Shown here: piece by piece, positions 15,001 to 27,000 of the stretch
How the letters are laid out: each line of letters begins with the position of its first letter
How positions within the stretch are numbered: position 1 is the stretch's first letter
NCBI GenBank assembly: GCA_914767715.1
Contig: OU612075.1
Span: 7,318,001 to 7,382,000, forward strand
Source: Membranipora membranacea
Lineage: Eukaryota; Bryozoa; Gymnolaemata; Cheilostomatida; Membraniporidae
Direction of reading: 5' to 3'
Length of the DNA stretch: 64,000 nt
Made by a program: the position numbers and the translations under genes
The notes under the pieces: generated by a model
Told to the model about the DNA's origin: nothing
The model's input: only the letters and a program-made list of their open reading frames with translations
The model's database searches: none

Positions 15001-18000
15001 ATGGACTTGTGATATGTGAGATCCCATTCAATTCCCTGTGCCGGCAGTCATTCTTGATTTGGTACTGGCATACCAATCATCCTAGCCTGGTCCTTGCGGA
15101 ACGAGACTAAACATACTGGAGGTCCGTTGTGTTTTTGCACACCCATATGCAGTACAAAGATCCCCCTCTGCCTCTTCTATATAAAGAGCAGCCTGAATTC
15201 TGGCGGGCAAGGGTATAGGGCGTGGCTTATGTTCATGGGTCCCAGCACCTATACTCCAGAGGGGATAAAATCTTTTTGTCATGTCCATGGTAAATGAATA
15301 TAATTACCAGTAATATAGTTTATTCCATGGACACAAAAATTGATATAAAATCATCAATTGATCCATTTAATTAATTTTTAATATCAAGTCGATGGTTCAT
15401 ATATTCTTTTTGCAGGCTTACCTTCTAACTTTCCTATGCTGTTGGTACATCTGAACCTATCACATAACAAACTACAGAGAATGGATATTATAGAGAACGA
15501 AAGCAATCTGTGGAGTGGAAAGTACTGCTATAATCCATCTCGTCGAGAGCAGAGACACGCCAGGTGTGCATCGAATTGATGTTTATACAACTCGGTGTTG
15601 GTCCCCTGTAAATCTGCACATCATCAATCATCTAGGGCTCAGATTCTGATGGTTTGATTTAGAGTGAAACTCACTGACTTTCTATGCCATGATGTATGTG
15701 GGGAGGTTATCATGTCGGACACAATTTGAATGGCATCTACTCTCACCATATCAGGACATGCTACTAGATTACAGTTGCAGTATTTTAGGACTCATTTGTC
15801 TGATAGTTATATTTTATGTTATTTTATTTTAACTTACATTATGATAATTATATCACGCTATGTTCTATTGTGTTATGTTATATAATTTTGCATTTCAATT
15901 ACAGGACACCATCAGGAGGAGAGCTGAATCTACCTCGTAACCGTAACTCTGCTGGCAGTAGAACCTCTATCATGTCGCTGGCCTCGACATCCAGCGCAGG
16001 TGCTTGGTGTAGACACAGATCATCCTCTAAATTTGACAGCCTGGAGAACCTCAACCTGTCACACAATCAACTCACTGAGCTCACATTCGTCACTGAAAAT
16101 GTGGGCATTAATATAGTATAAGCATGATATCAAAAATCTTCTTTCACATTCAGTTGTCAACATAATTATACAAACCGAGTAGCTGAATGGTTTTGTCTAT
16201 ATGTTATCCTGTCTCCACAAGACTTGAAAGCGATTCTGATTAAAGATAAATGAAAAAGAAAGTTGAATTTGAGATTGAAACACATGATGAAGAGATGATG
16301 ATCGTGTAAATCATTATTGAAATTAATATTAAAATTTAAAAAAAATTATCAATGATTGTTTTAATAATTTGTTTATTTTGACATTTCAGATTGATGCCGA
16401 TAACATATCAGAGAGGACACGTTCTGTCACAGATGCTGGGATAGCTTTCCCTAAACTAAACACACTGGATCTGAGTTATAATAAACTAGCAGACCTACCA
16501 GCCACTATATCAGAGCATAGCAAGCTCAACCAGCTTTACTTAGCTAATAACAGGCTTAGAGATGTGAGTTTAATAATGAGATGCTGTTTAATTTTATTAA
16601 TTTAATATTATTTATTTATTTGTGTTATTTTTTTGATTTTTTAAATTAAATATTATTTATTTTATTCATGAAATATGATTTATTTAATTTTATTTGTTTT
16701 TGACTGTTTAGAGTACACATTGATTTGATGAGTTACTATTGATGGATCATCGATTTGAATCAAAGTTATTCTACCTACTTCAAATTAAGGAATTATTAGT
16801 CATTAATTAAATCATCATGGACGTATTATTTTATGTGTTACATAGCTGTTCAAATTATTTTACTAGCAATTAAGGGATTAAATTATTACTCGTGTACTGG
16901 ATAATGATGACATGAGGTTTAACCTGCCTGCGGGCGAACTGAGGATTGAAACCCGAAGTAAAACCCTCACAGAGACCACTGATTCATGCTTCGCCCTCAT
17001 ATATTGGATGCTATTCGTATGCAAAACCAAAGTCTGGACTCAAGCTCAAAAATCAAATGTATTGAACATGACTGGATATATCAATGACTTATTTCAGCTG
17101 CCACCGGAGATGGGCCTGCTCAGTGATTTATGGAATATGGACCTGAGTGGTTGTCCTCTAGAGGGTCCGCTAGCTGAGATGGTGGAGAGAAAGGCTCGTA
17201 CTACTGAAGTCATAGGATTCCTCAAATCCGTCCTCAAAGAGTAAGCTTGTGTAACTTTGTTGTATTGAGGCTGCCCACTCTGTGTATGCGGTTTAATCCA
17301 TTTACTTTGATTTGGAGTTGCTCCCCTTGACACATGCCAAGGCGAGGAGAAACAGCTAAAAATGGTTTAAACTTGATCTTATACAAAGCATGCATGACTT
17401 ATGATATTCTGCTTGGAGTAAGATGGGAAGGAATTTATGGCATAATGCTGGTTTGTGGCAGACTTTGAGGAAACTGTAGGTGTTTGTGAGCAAGTTTCAA
17501 ATTGACAATCTTGCACATGAAAGTGTCCTTGTCCTACTAAACAGAGGATGCAATCGGATATTTGTAAATTATCAAAAACATTCTTCTTCTGGCTTTTGGA
17601 TGATATATCATTGGGACAGTATCAAATCAATAAACTATTGTTTCTTCTTAGATCCATATACTCTGGTGTCTTAAACACAGATTAGTTTTCATTGAAAAAG
17701 GATTAAATCAATAAACCATTTCTTTTTTTCATAGCTCGAAGTTGTATGCATCCATGAAGCTGATGATTGTTGGTCAAGCAAACATTGGTAAGACAACACT
17801 GCTAGCTGAACTAAGAAAAGAAGGCAAAGCCCTGAATCCATTCAAAACATTCAGTGATAGAGTTAATCCAACCAGCATAGTCAACCAGAGACGGAATGGT
17901 AAGTGAAGAAGTTTAAGTAGGGAAAGTGAGGAAAGCGACCTCTGTTAGTTGGAAGCATCATCTACAGGTTTCATGATACATGCAAACTTAATACCTTATA

Positions 18001-21000
18001 CTGTATTCAATATTGTAACAATTTTATGTCTAGAAGAACTTAGTCTTGTCATTCCCGGGAACTTTCCTTAGATAATGTCCAGGAGAGATATAAAAGTCAA
18101 TGGTTATTCACTGGCCATAGGGTAGATAACCTTGCAATAGATCTGGCAAGTTCGTGTGGATCTTTCGGTTAGGGCCAATTTGTTTCAACCACATTGATGG
18201 TTTTGTATAGGCAGATTTTACTTTAGCTCAATGTGAACAATCATGACGATGCATTCAATTGAAGCTCTAGGTAATAACTTTCCATTTATGTCTGACCCTA
18301 TAGGTGAAACCATCTCGACAGTTGGTGTAGACATTGGTGATCTGACCTTTGAAAAGATGAAAAATAACAGAGGAAAGGTGACATTCAAAACATGGGATTT
18401 CGGTGGTCAGGTGAGTTATTTGTGATGTAACAACCAGGTTCCGAAGGTTCCGAAGGCTCCGAAGGCTCCGAAGGCTCCGAAGGCTCCGAAGGCTCCGAAG
18501 GCTCCGAAGGCTCCGAAGGCTCCGAAGGCTCCGAAGGCTCCGAAGGCTCCGAAGGCTCCGAAGGCTCCGAAGGCTCCGAAGGTTCCGAAGGTTCCGAAGC
18601 TTCCGAAGGTTCCGAAGAGTCCGAAGCTTCCGAAGGTTCCGAAGATTCCGAAGGTTCCAAAGCTTAACAATTAGAAAAAATTGAGTCATCTACAGTGTTG
18701 CAGGTGATCAGATGTTCAAATCTTTCCTCCTCAAGTCCGATCGGAGCTAACCGCTGGACTGAGAGTAACATGAGCAGCAATCCCCAAATCAAAATTAAGC
18801 CTTATTGATATGTTACATTGTCACATGTAAAGATTTTATCGGAAAACTTATTGCACTTTTTTGATATGGAATAAAGTTCTGATATCTAAAATAAGTCATA
18901 AAAATATGCCACACAAACTGATAACAGTTGGTCAGACAGGGCTAGTTTGGAGGCTTCCTTGCACACCACTTTATTGTGTTTTAATCTATTGGATACGACT
19001 CAAAGGGCCCTTACCCAATCCCTGTACACAGGAGACCCTTTCTGATTCGACTGTAGCCGGTCATAGTCTTCAGGTGTCACGGAACTGGGTGCCTCATGAC
19101 GGGTTGGAATCCTGTAATACGATTGATCACACCTAAGTAACATTTTTGTCACTTTATAAAACATTTTCTATGTTTTGGTCTACAGGAAGAGTATTATGCA
19201 ACACATCAGTACTTTCTGTCAAAAAGATCATTGTATCTGGTGCTCTGGAAACTGAATGATGGTCTGAAAGCTATGGATAACGTCAAACAGTGGCTCGTTA
19301 ATATTCAGGTTTGTTCATTCAGAATTGAAGTAGAACTAATTAACAGTACAATGTTTTCTTAAAGCCTGTGAGCTTTATAAGTTGATAACCCTACATTTGG
19401 TCATGGACTTCAAAACCAAACAACTAATCAGTCAGGGTACTGTAGTCTACCACCCCTCAGAAAGTCCCTGCATGCAGCCCTTGATTGTGAGCTTGTTGAT
19501 GTAGCCATCCAACCTCTTTGTTGAGTCACAATGGTCATAGAAATGGACAACTACAGTATAATTGACAGGGAAAAGTTTGTCAATTCTGAGTTTCAGATTT
19601 AACTAATGGCCAATAGCATGAGTAAGACATGTTAGTATCATTCTCACATTTCAACTTTGAGCTAAAAGTTTTAGGAGGATCTGGTTAAATTCTTTGATAT
19701 TGCCATTGAGCTTATTCAACTGGGAATTCCAATTTTGTATTGTGGGGGCTTGTGGGACACTGTCAAATTAATGCTCTAAATAATGTTATTGTTTGCTTAA
19801 TATTTTTAGACAAGATCGCCAGGTGCACCTGTGTTGATTGTAGGCACTCATTTTGATATGTTCAAAAGGAACAGAAACAACAAAGAGTGTGAAAGAGAAC
19901 TACGACAGCTCAAAGATTATCTCGATAAAAAGTAAGCGAGCCATTCTACTTGATTTATTAACTTGGAAATGACCAGTGTAAAAAGAGAGAGCATAGTTAT
20001 AGGGAAGTCAACTTGTTATTAGATACTAAGTGTAGCTTGAGTCTTTCAATTTCAATGCAGTGCTTGATCCCCCTTGGCCAATGTGTTAGCTGATTGGCTG
20101 TTCATTCCTGCCATCAAATCGGCCAACACATTGGCTAGATCCCCCTGTAATTAACTTTCTCAGTTGATCACCTCGAGACAATACTTGAATAGTAAACAAT
20201 CTAAATGACTAATACCGAGAGCTGAGAGCATCATGATACCTATGCATTTGCAATAAATTAACTGCTGCATAGCTGTCATAAGTATTTGATCTGCTGATCG
20301 GGCAAAATCAGGTCAGGTTTACCGACTACTGTAAAATTAGGACATCTCCAGTCTTCCTTTTTCTTGAATTGTGAATCATGAATTAAATTCCCAATTTACC
20401 CCTGTAGTTTCATGATCCCGGATGCTGCGGCAGCAGGATTGCCCAATGTCGTAGGATTCATAGAAGTCAGCGCAAAAACACGGCATAATATAGAAGAGCT
20501 GGCTAACAGGATATACAACACAGCCTGGGACCTCAAGGCACCAGGTTAGATCTCATAGCTCATCCTTACTGTCTTTTTAGCCTTTACATGCAGCTAGAGA
20601 ACTTAGAATTTAAAGGCCACCAAGTATATACTGACCCCTTTCCAAAACCAAGATCCGAAGCGATTCCCCAACCCACACCATCAAACTTAGTCCAATATCC
20701 CCCTTTTTGAGATTATTGCAAATAATAATCCATCAGTCAAGATATGGTAGAGAATGTTCAGTTGGCCAAATATCTGTGCATTCAAATCACAGGAATCACT
20801 TTGACAGTCCAAGAGTTTCCCAAAGTACGCACATATCAATCGCAACACTTTAATCGTCCCCTCTACCTGCATTCGTAATGATTTGGTAGCTTTAATCATT
20901 TTTAGCTGGTAGCTGGAACAATGGTATAACTGTTTCATATCGAATAACCATTTGTCAACCAATTAATTATTGAATTTATCTTATTCAATGTCGAGTTTAA

Positions 21001-24000
21001 AGTTCACTTTTTAACTTATATTCATCTGATTAATGTCAGTGATTGACAATGAACAGCCCGGAGGTATGAGTCTATGTTTTGTCAGGTTTGCTTTCTATCC
21101 AAGTCCGGGTCATATCATTATCCTTGGGTTAGGTCTGATAAGAAATGTCCTCAGATTATTCATTCAACTAATTTATAAAAAAATTGTGATAGCATTGAAA
21201 CAAGGACTTCAAGACTCTTGAAATCCTTGATTGAAACAAGTTTGATCCAAGCTGGTTGCTTTTGGATTTGCCTCCCCCTGCTAACAGCAGCAAGTCTATC
21301 AAGCTGGGCTATGATGTTACAATGAGAGAGAGATCAGGGGCTTTATTGAATAATTCTAGACTTTTTTCATTAATCAACCACAACATAAAAATTAATCTGA
21401 TTGTTTTAATTGGCTCTAGTTACCCGATTGCAGTAGTCTTAGCTTCAAGAGAAAATGGAAATTTCTTTACAGACTTAACCCCTTGTCCCTCCAATAAGTC
21501 GGGTACCTTTTACCCTATGACTGCTCAGAGCGCAGATGATGTGAGAAACTTATTGGATGATTTTTTGGCATCAATAAATGTTTCATTTTGTCCAGCAAGA
21601 GTGCAACAATTGTGCAACAATTATGCAACAATAGTGCAACAATTGTGCAACAACGGAACAATTGAGTCAGCGATCAATACCTCTTGCTCATCCAGCTTGT
21701 TTCTGTGAGGATGTTACCATTGGGAATCCATTTTCAAAATAAGTTTGTTTACGCACAAGATTTAAACTTTCATAAGTTTTGATCAGAACATACATAGATA
21801 TTGTAATGCTTTCTGCTGATATTCTTACCAACACAGCCATTGTTTGCCTTTCTAGTTGTAATCTGAGTGCGAATGTAGTTAAAAGGTCTACAAACTTTTT
21901 AGGACTTGACCAGGTCATTTATCCATGCTCAAAAAGACTTCCTAAACAAATTATTGTGGTTATTTTACTCCTGACGGCAGCCACTATCCAGTAACAATAT
22001 CTTAGGAATGGGTTGATTGCTTACTTTTGCCATATAAATGGAAAAAATTTAAGGAGCCAAATTAACAGTAGCTAAATTTAAGTTAGCAATCTCATTGGTC
22101 AGGCCAAAAGAGCCAGACTTTGCCAGTTAACTATTGTGTGACTGTAATATGTGAAGCTTGTGTGAGTGTTAGTGTGACCTTGACCATGACCTTGACCTTA
22201 CTCCCTTGATGTTCTAATCTAACTCGTCGATTTTATTGTATCTCACAGCTCTCAAGTTTGGTAGGTTGTTTTATGACTGCGAGAACTGAATGAATGTAAG
22301 CATGCCACCAAATTCACACACATTACTCGACTAACATTTTTAATAAGAAATGCTTTTTTTCTTTTGCTTGAAGTACTCTACAGGATGAACATATTCACAA
22401 AAATAAATTCATAGGGACATGACCAAGAGATCTATATCTTCATATCAATGTTGTGGTTAGCCATGACAAGCTTTGTTGGGTTGGTTGGGTGTCCCGCACC
22501 CCATTCCACCCAGCAATAGAAGCTTGTCATTGTCAACTATTTACTACTTTTGATGCATGAGTGATGATGGTATGATATGATAAGGCGTTCTTGTACTACT
22601 TGGTACATGTCAATATCGCTTCTTTTGTTGGACACCCCAATGCAATGCACTTCCCTAGGTTGCTGCCTCGCTTTGTGGCTTCACCTGGCTGTTGGATCCA
22701 TGGTGCTCCAAAGACTCTACCACCCCAAATGCATGTCATGTTTCATTTGTGAATAAAGTCTCTTAACACATGAACTCAAAGTGAAAAGGGCCTGTTACAG
22801 TATTGACGTTTGCAGTTTTTGCCTGGAATTCCAAGGGGTTTCCCAGTGGATTCTCAGAGAATTCCAAGGAAATTCTAAGGAAGTTCAGTTCTCGATAGCT
22901 CTTAATGGTCTGAAGTTCATGTGAGTTCCGGAAAATTTGACTCTGAGGACCTTTGTAATTTGCCCTGCTATAATCTTTTTTCTTGATTTGTAATACAAAA
23001 AAGTTTGGTCTTGCAGGTAGTAATACTATGGCACTACTCGAGCAAAAGATACCTGCTATTTACATTCAGCTGGAAGATGTGATTGGTCAGTTAGCAGCAG
23101 CGAGAAAAGCTGCAAAGAAGGATCCCGTTCTGAACACTCAAGAATACAGGTATGCTGAAACCTCCAATTATGTAAGATCAAATCTCACTCAATAGAAATA
23201 CAAAACCTCCTCATCCTCCCGCCACTCACAACCATCCACCCACAATGCACCCTTAGTACAGGCACAACACCATAGTGCCCATTGCCCACCTGGCTAAACC
23301 AAGGACTATAAAATACCCAAAATAGCAGTTGAAGAAGTTGTCTTGAGTTATGATATTTTATGATTTAATTTCATTTAACTTTGAACCCTTCAGTTGTAGA
23401 TTTGATCTATTTCGCAGCATGTCAAGTTTATTTTCGATTACTTTTTCAATTCAGATCGATGGTGTCCGAGATCATCAAGAAGACTCACAACGTGACATTT
23501 CGTGATAACGATGAGTTGAATCAGGCAACGCAGTTTTTACACGATAACGGAGTATTACTTCACTATCAGGACGTGTCTCTGAATGACCTGTACTTTCTCG
23601 ACCCACAGTGGCTCTGTGACATGCTTGCTCATGTTATTACCATCAGCCCTGTCAATATGTACGTCAAAAATGGTAAGTTAAAATTCGGCTGGTAAAACAA
23701 ATAAGTCCTTAATGGTAAGTCACAAACTGTGGGTGAAAAATTGTTGGTCAAAATGAGTCAGACTAAAATGATAGGTCCAACATGGTAAATGAATCATGAT
23801 AAGTCTAAAATGGTAGTCACAAACCAGAAAGTTGTGGACTTGAAATAAATGGAGGGTTAATGTGTAACCTCTCACTTCAATTGGTTATTACTGTCTAAAA
23901 TTTTCCTCAATCTCCGCTTGGCTTAATAAAAACGCATTCACAGTTACATATTGAGAAGGTCCATATATGAGAAAACCATATGGAATTGGCCTATAAAACA

Positions 24001-27000
24001 TTATTTGCTGAGTAGGTAGGACTGTCTTGAATCAATCCCCAAGAAATTACAGTTCTGTGATGTTTGGAGAAGGCCCAACCTAGATTTAGATTAACTTTTT
24101 GACAGTCATAGGCAAATCACGAATCTGAAGTAATTGTTCTAATATTGTGATTGAATCAGGATATTGGTATCATTCTAGAGTTCTCAGTCTAATCTAGTCT
24201 AGTCTAATACAGCTCTAGGTTCATAAATTAGACTGAGAACTCCAGAATCACACTTCACACCCAAAACCTGATTCTTTCACCATACCTTTATATCTTTTCA
24301 CAGGTATCATGGCTCGAGCGAGTCTGCAGAAGTTGTTCTCCCGATCAGCCATATTCCAGGCTGATGACCTACAGAACTATATAATCTCCCTTATGAGTAA
24401 GTTTGAGCTGGCGTTAGTGTGGAGTTCTGATAATCTACTCATACCGAGTCTGCTTCCTTCTGAGAGTGACAGATATGGCTCTAACGCTCCTGTCAGGGTA
24501 TGTCTGTGAATAACACTCTCATCAAAAGTATTTTATATATTTTTGTAATATATAATATATATATAATATATCAATTTCATTTGCCGATCAAGTCTCTGAT
24601 CTGAGGAAACTGCGCAGAGACAAACCATAAGACCTTTGTTTGGCTCTGCAATTAAGAGTTTGAGTCTATCCTAATTGGCTAAGCTCCTCAATCGGCTGGA
24701 GAAACACCTGTCCCCAGACAATAAGCTGGCAGTATGGTCAGTCAAAACCATAAACATATGAATATATTTTTGATTGTGCTAAAGTCACATGTATGTTATA
24801 ACCTCGTATTGTGGGTGTTGTTTCCTGTGATGGAAGACATCACAACACGTTCTGTCTGGTAAAAATTGTTTGGTGGGCTTCCTGTTATGGTACTTGAGAG
24901 ACGGTTAAGGATATTCACCTTCAGCTAGTCTCCTACTCACCTTTGCTGCATAGATCTACAGTCGTATGACTTCATCAATCTGATTAATAATCTTAAAACG
25001 CCAATATCCTAAACAATATTTACGTTGCATCCAAGAAATGATGTTAAGCTTTGATTCCTTGAAGATAACCTCTGCAAGTGCCGAGAAAAACGCCACAAAT
25101 GGAAACACTACGGTAGACAATAAATGTTATAGCTTCCTGACATCAAGCTTCGCTTTTGCTAAGTGTTGCATATCTAGTTTTAATCCTGTTCCATCTTTTG
25201 CCGAACAAGAATGCTCTGAATATTGTTTCAATGATTGCACGGGATTCGATCTAGAGTTCATCCAGGCCGACAAACCTTATATTGTTAACACCTCCACTAG
25301 TCCTAGATAAAGTTTGATTCAATATGCCTGAATTAGGAGTTGATCCCTCTCAAGCTGGCGGATTATCAGTTGAGGGAGAGCGGCCCTTAACGCTGGTAAT
25401 TAGGTGAAACTGGAGCTTCCCAGTCTCTTATGCTTATTGTAACTGTGGTGATAGCAGGCAAGTTTTTGATGGGTAAGGCTGGGTTGTCGTCGCTTGAATG
25501 TACAGATATGGGGAGTTTGTGGGCCTGATCAGATTAATTCTGTCACTTTGTCCTAAAGAATAATTTTGAGGGCCTCGAACCTAACTCAATGAATCATAGT
25601 TTTGTGGATGCAAAATGACATACTATAGAAAAATCTCAATATTTTATAAGATTTTTCCATATGGGTTGATCAAAAAATGTCTCTGATTGTGTATGTTGAC
25701 AATTCTTGGTCATGGGGGAGCCACAATAGGGGCTCCCTGCACACAAAGCTGTCTTCAATTTCTTCAGAGAAAATAGAGCAATCTTCAATTTAAAAACTCC
25801 ATCTTCAGAATAAATTCTTCAAATCAACTAGACTGTGGTGTTATCTACTCATTAACCCATTTTCTTGAGTTTTGGTTCTGTTTTGATTGGCTGATGAGCT
25901 TGAGTTTGTTATTGTTCAGAGTTGTGTGTCCAAAACACCTAACCTGAATAGCTAACTCCAAATTGTTGGACTGAATTATAGTCTAAAATCTTTTATTGAT
26001 TTTCCATTTAAATTGACCAATCTTTTCTTCAACTTTAAAACACTCAATCTTCAGTGAAATACGCGGGGAGCCCCACAATAGCCATGCTGATGCTGTGGTT
26101 TTAGGTTATTGTAACATGCTAGCTTTGAAGTAAACGGTGTCTGCTTCCTCCCTTTAAGTGACCATAATATATATCCTCCCTTTTCAGCCTGGTGTTTTGC
26201 TATTTTTTAAACTATTCAAATGGGACTTGGGTTTTAGGATATGTCATTATTGATCAAGATAAATTCCCTACATCAATGGTCAGATATCTTTGGCCTGGCT
26301 ATCGCAGTCGTTTAGTGAGATTTTAAAATTTAACTTTCACCTACATTTCACAAAATCAAGTGCCACAAGCTGATCATTCAAAGCTGCATCCGGCTGTTCA
26401 AACTGTTCGAAGCTGCAACAAGCTGGTCAGACTAGCAAAGCGGCCGTTTCCTGTGACTTTTAAGACCCAGGTTTACGCCTCTCTCACACCAAATGAGCAT
26501 GATGTAGAGTGGCAGCCACATTACGGTTTGAGCTGTGTTAAAAATGCATCGCTATTACTTATGCATTGCCATGAAACCATAGCTGCCCTCTATACTAATA
26601 TAAATTCTATTTAGCAGTAATTTTTCAACAACAAAAACGCTGTGTTGTGTCCCTTGTGATAGATTGGCTGTATTTTCTCCCCCAAGATATATTATATCCC
26701 TTTGAAGTCGGAGCGTATATAAAACCCCCTTTGTTTTTCTTGATGTTAAAAAGGGTTATTTGAGATGGATCTCGATTGACTTTAAGTCGATCTATGAGAA
26801 GTTAACTGAATCATCCTACATCAGAGTTTTCATTCTTTGCATCAAATAATGTTGTGACTTTAACAGCATGTTATATTCTTGTCACTATCGTTCATTTAGA
26901 TACCTATGTGTCAGCCGTCCACTATCAGGAGAAAACAGACCATGAAGTCGGTTAAGTCCCTCAAACACAGGCGTCACAGGGAGGCAACTTCCGCAGACTT

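Noticed and set aside
18385-18689. Open frames of 84-140 aa on the - strand made of S-E-P, L-R-S or G-A-F repeats
   Set aside because: They are translations of the 9-bp satellite, open only because the unit is a multiple of three. They lie in an intron and have no start context or flanking protein sequence.
25038-25310. Independent small Cys/Ser-rich gene in an LRRK intron
   Set aside because: No signal peptide, homology or supporting sites; probably a chance open frame.
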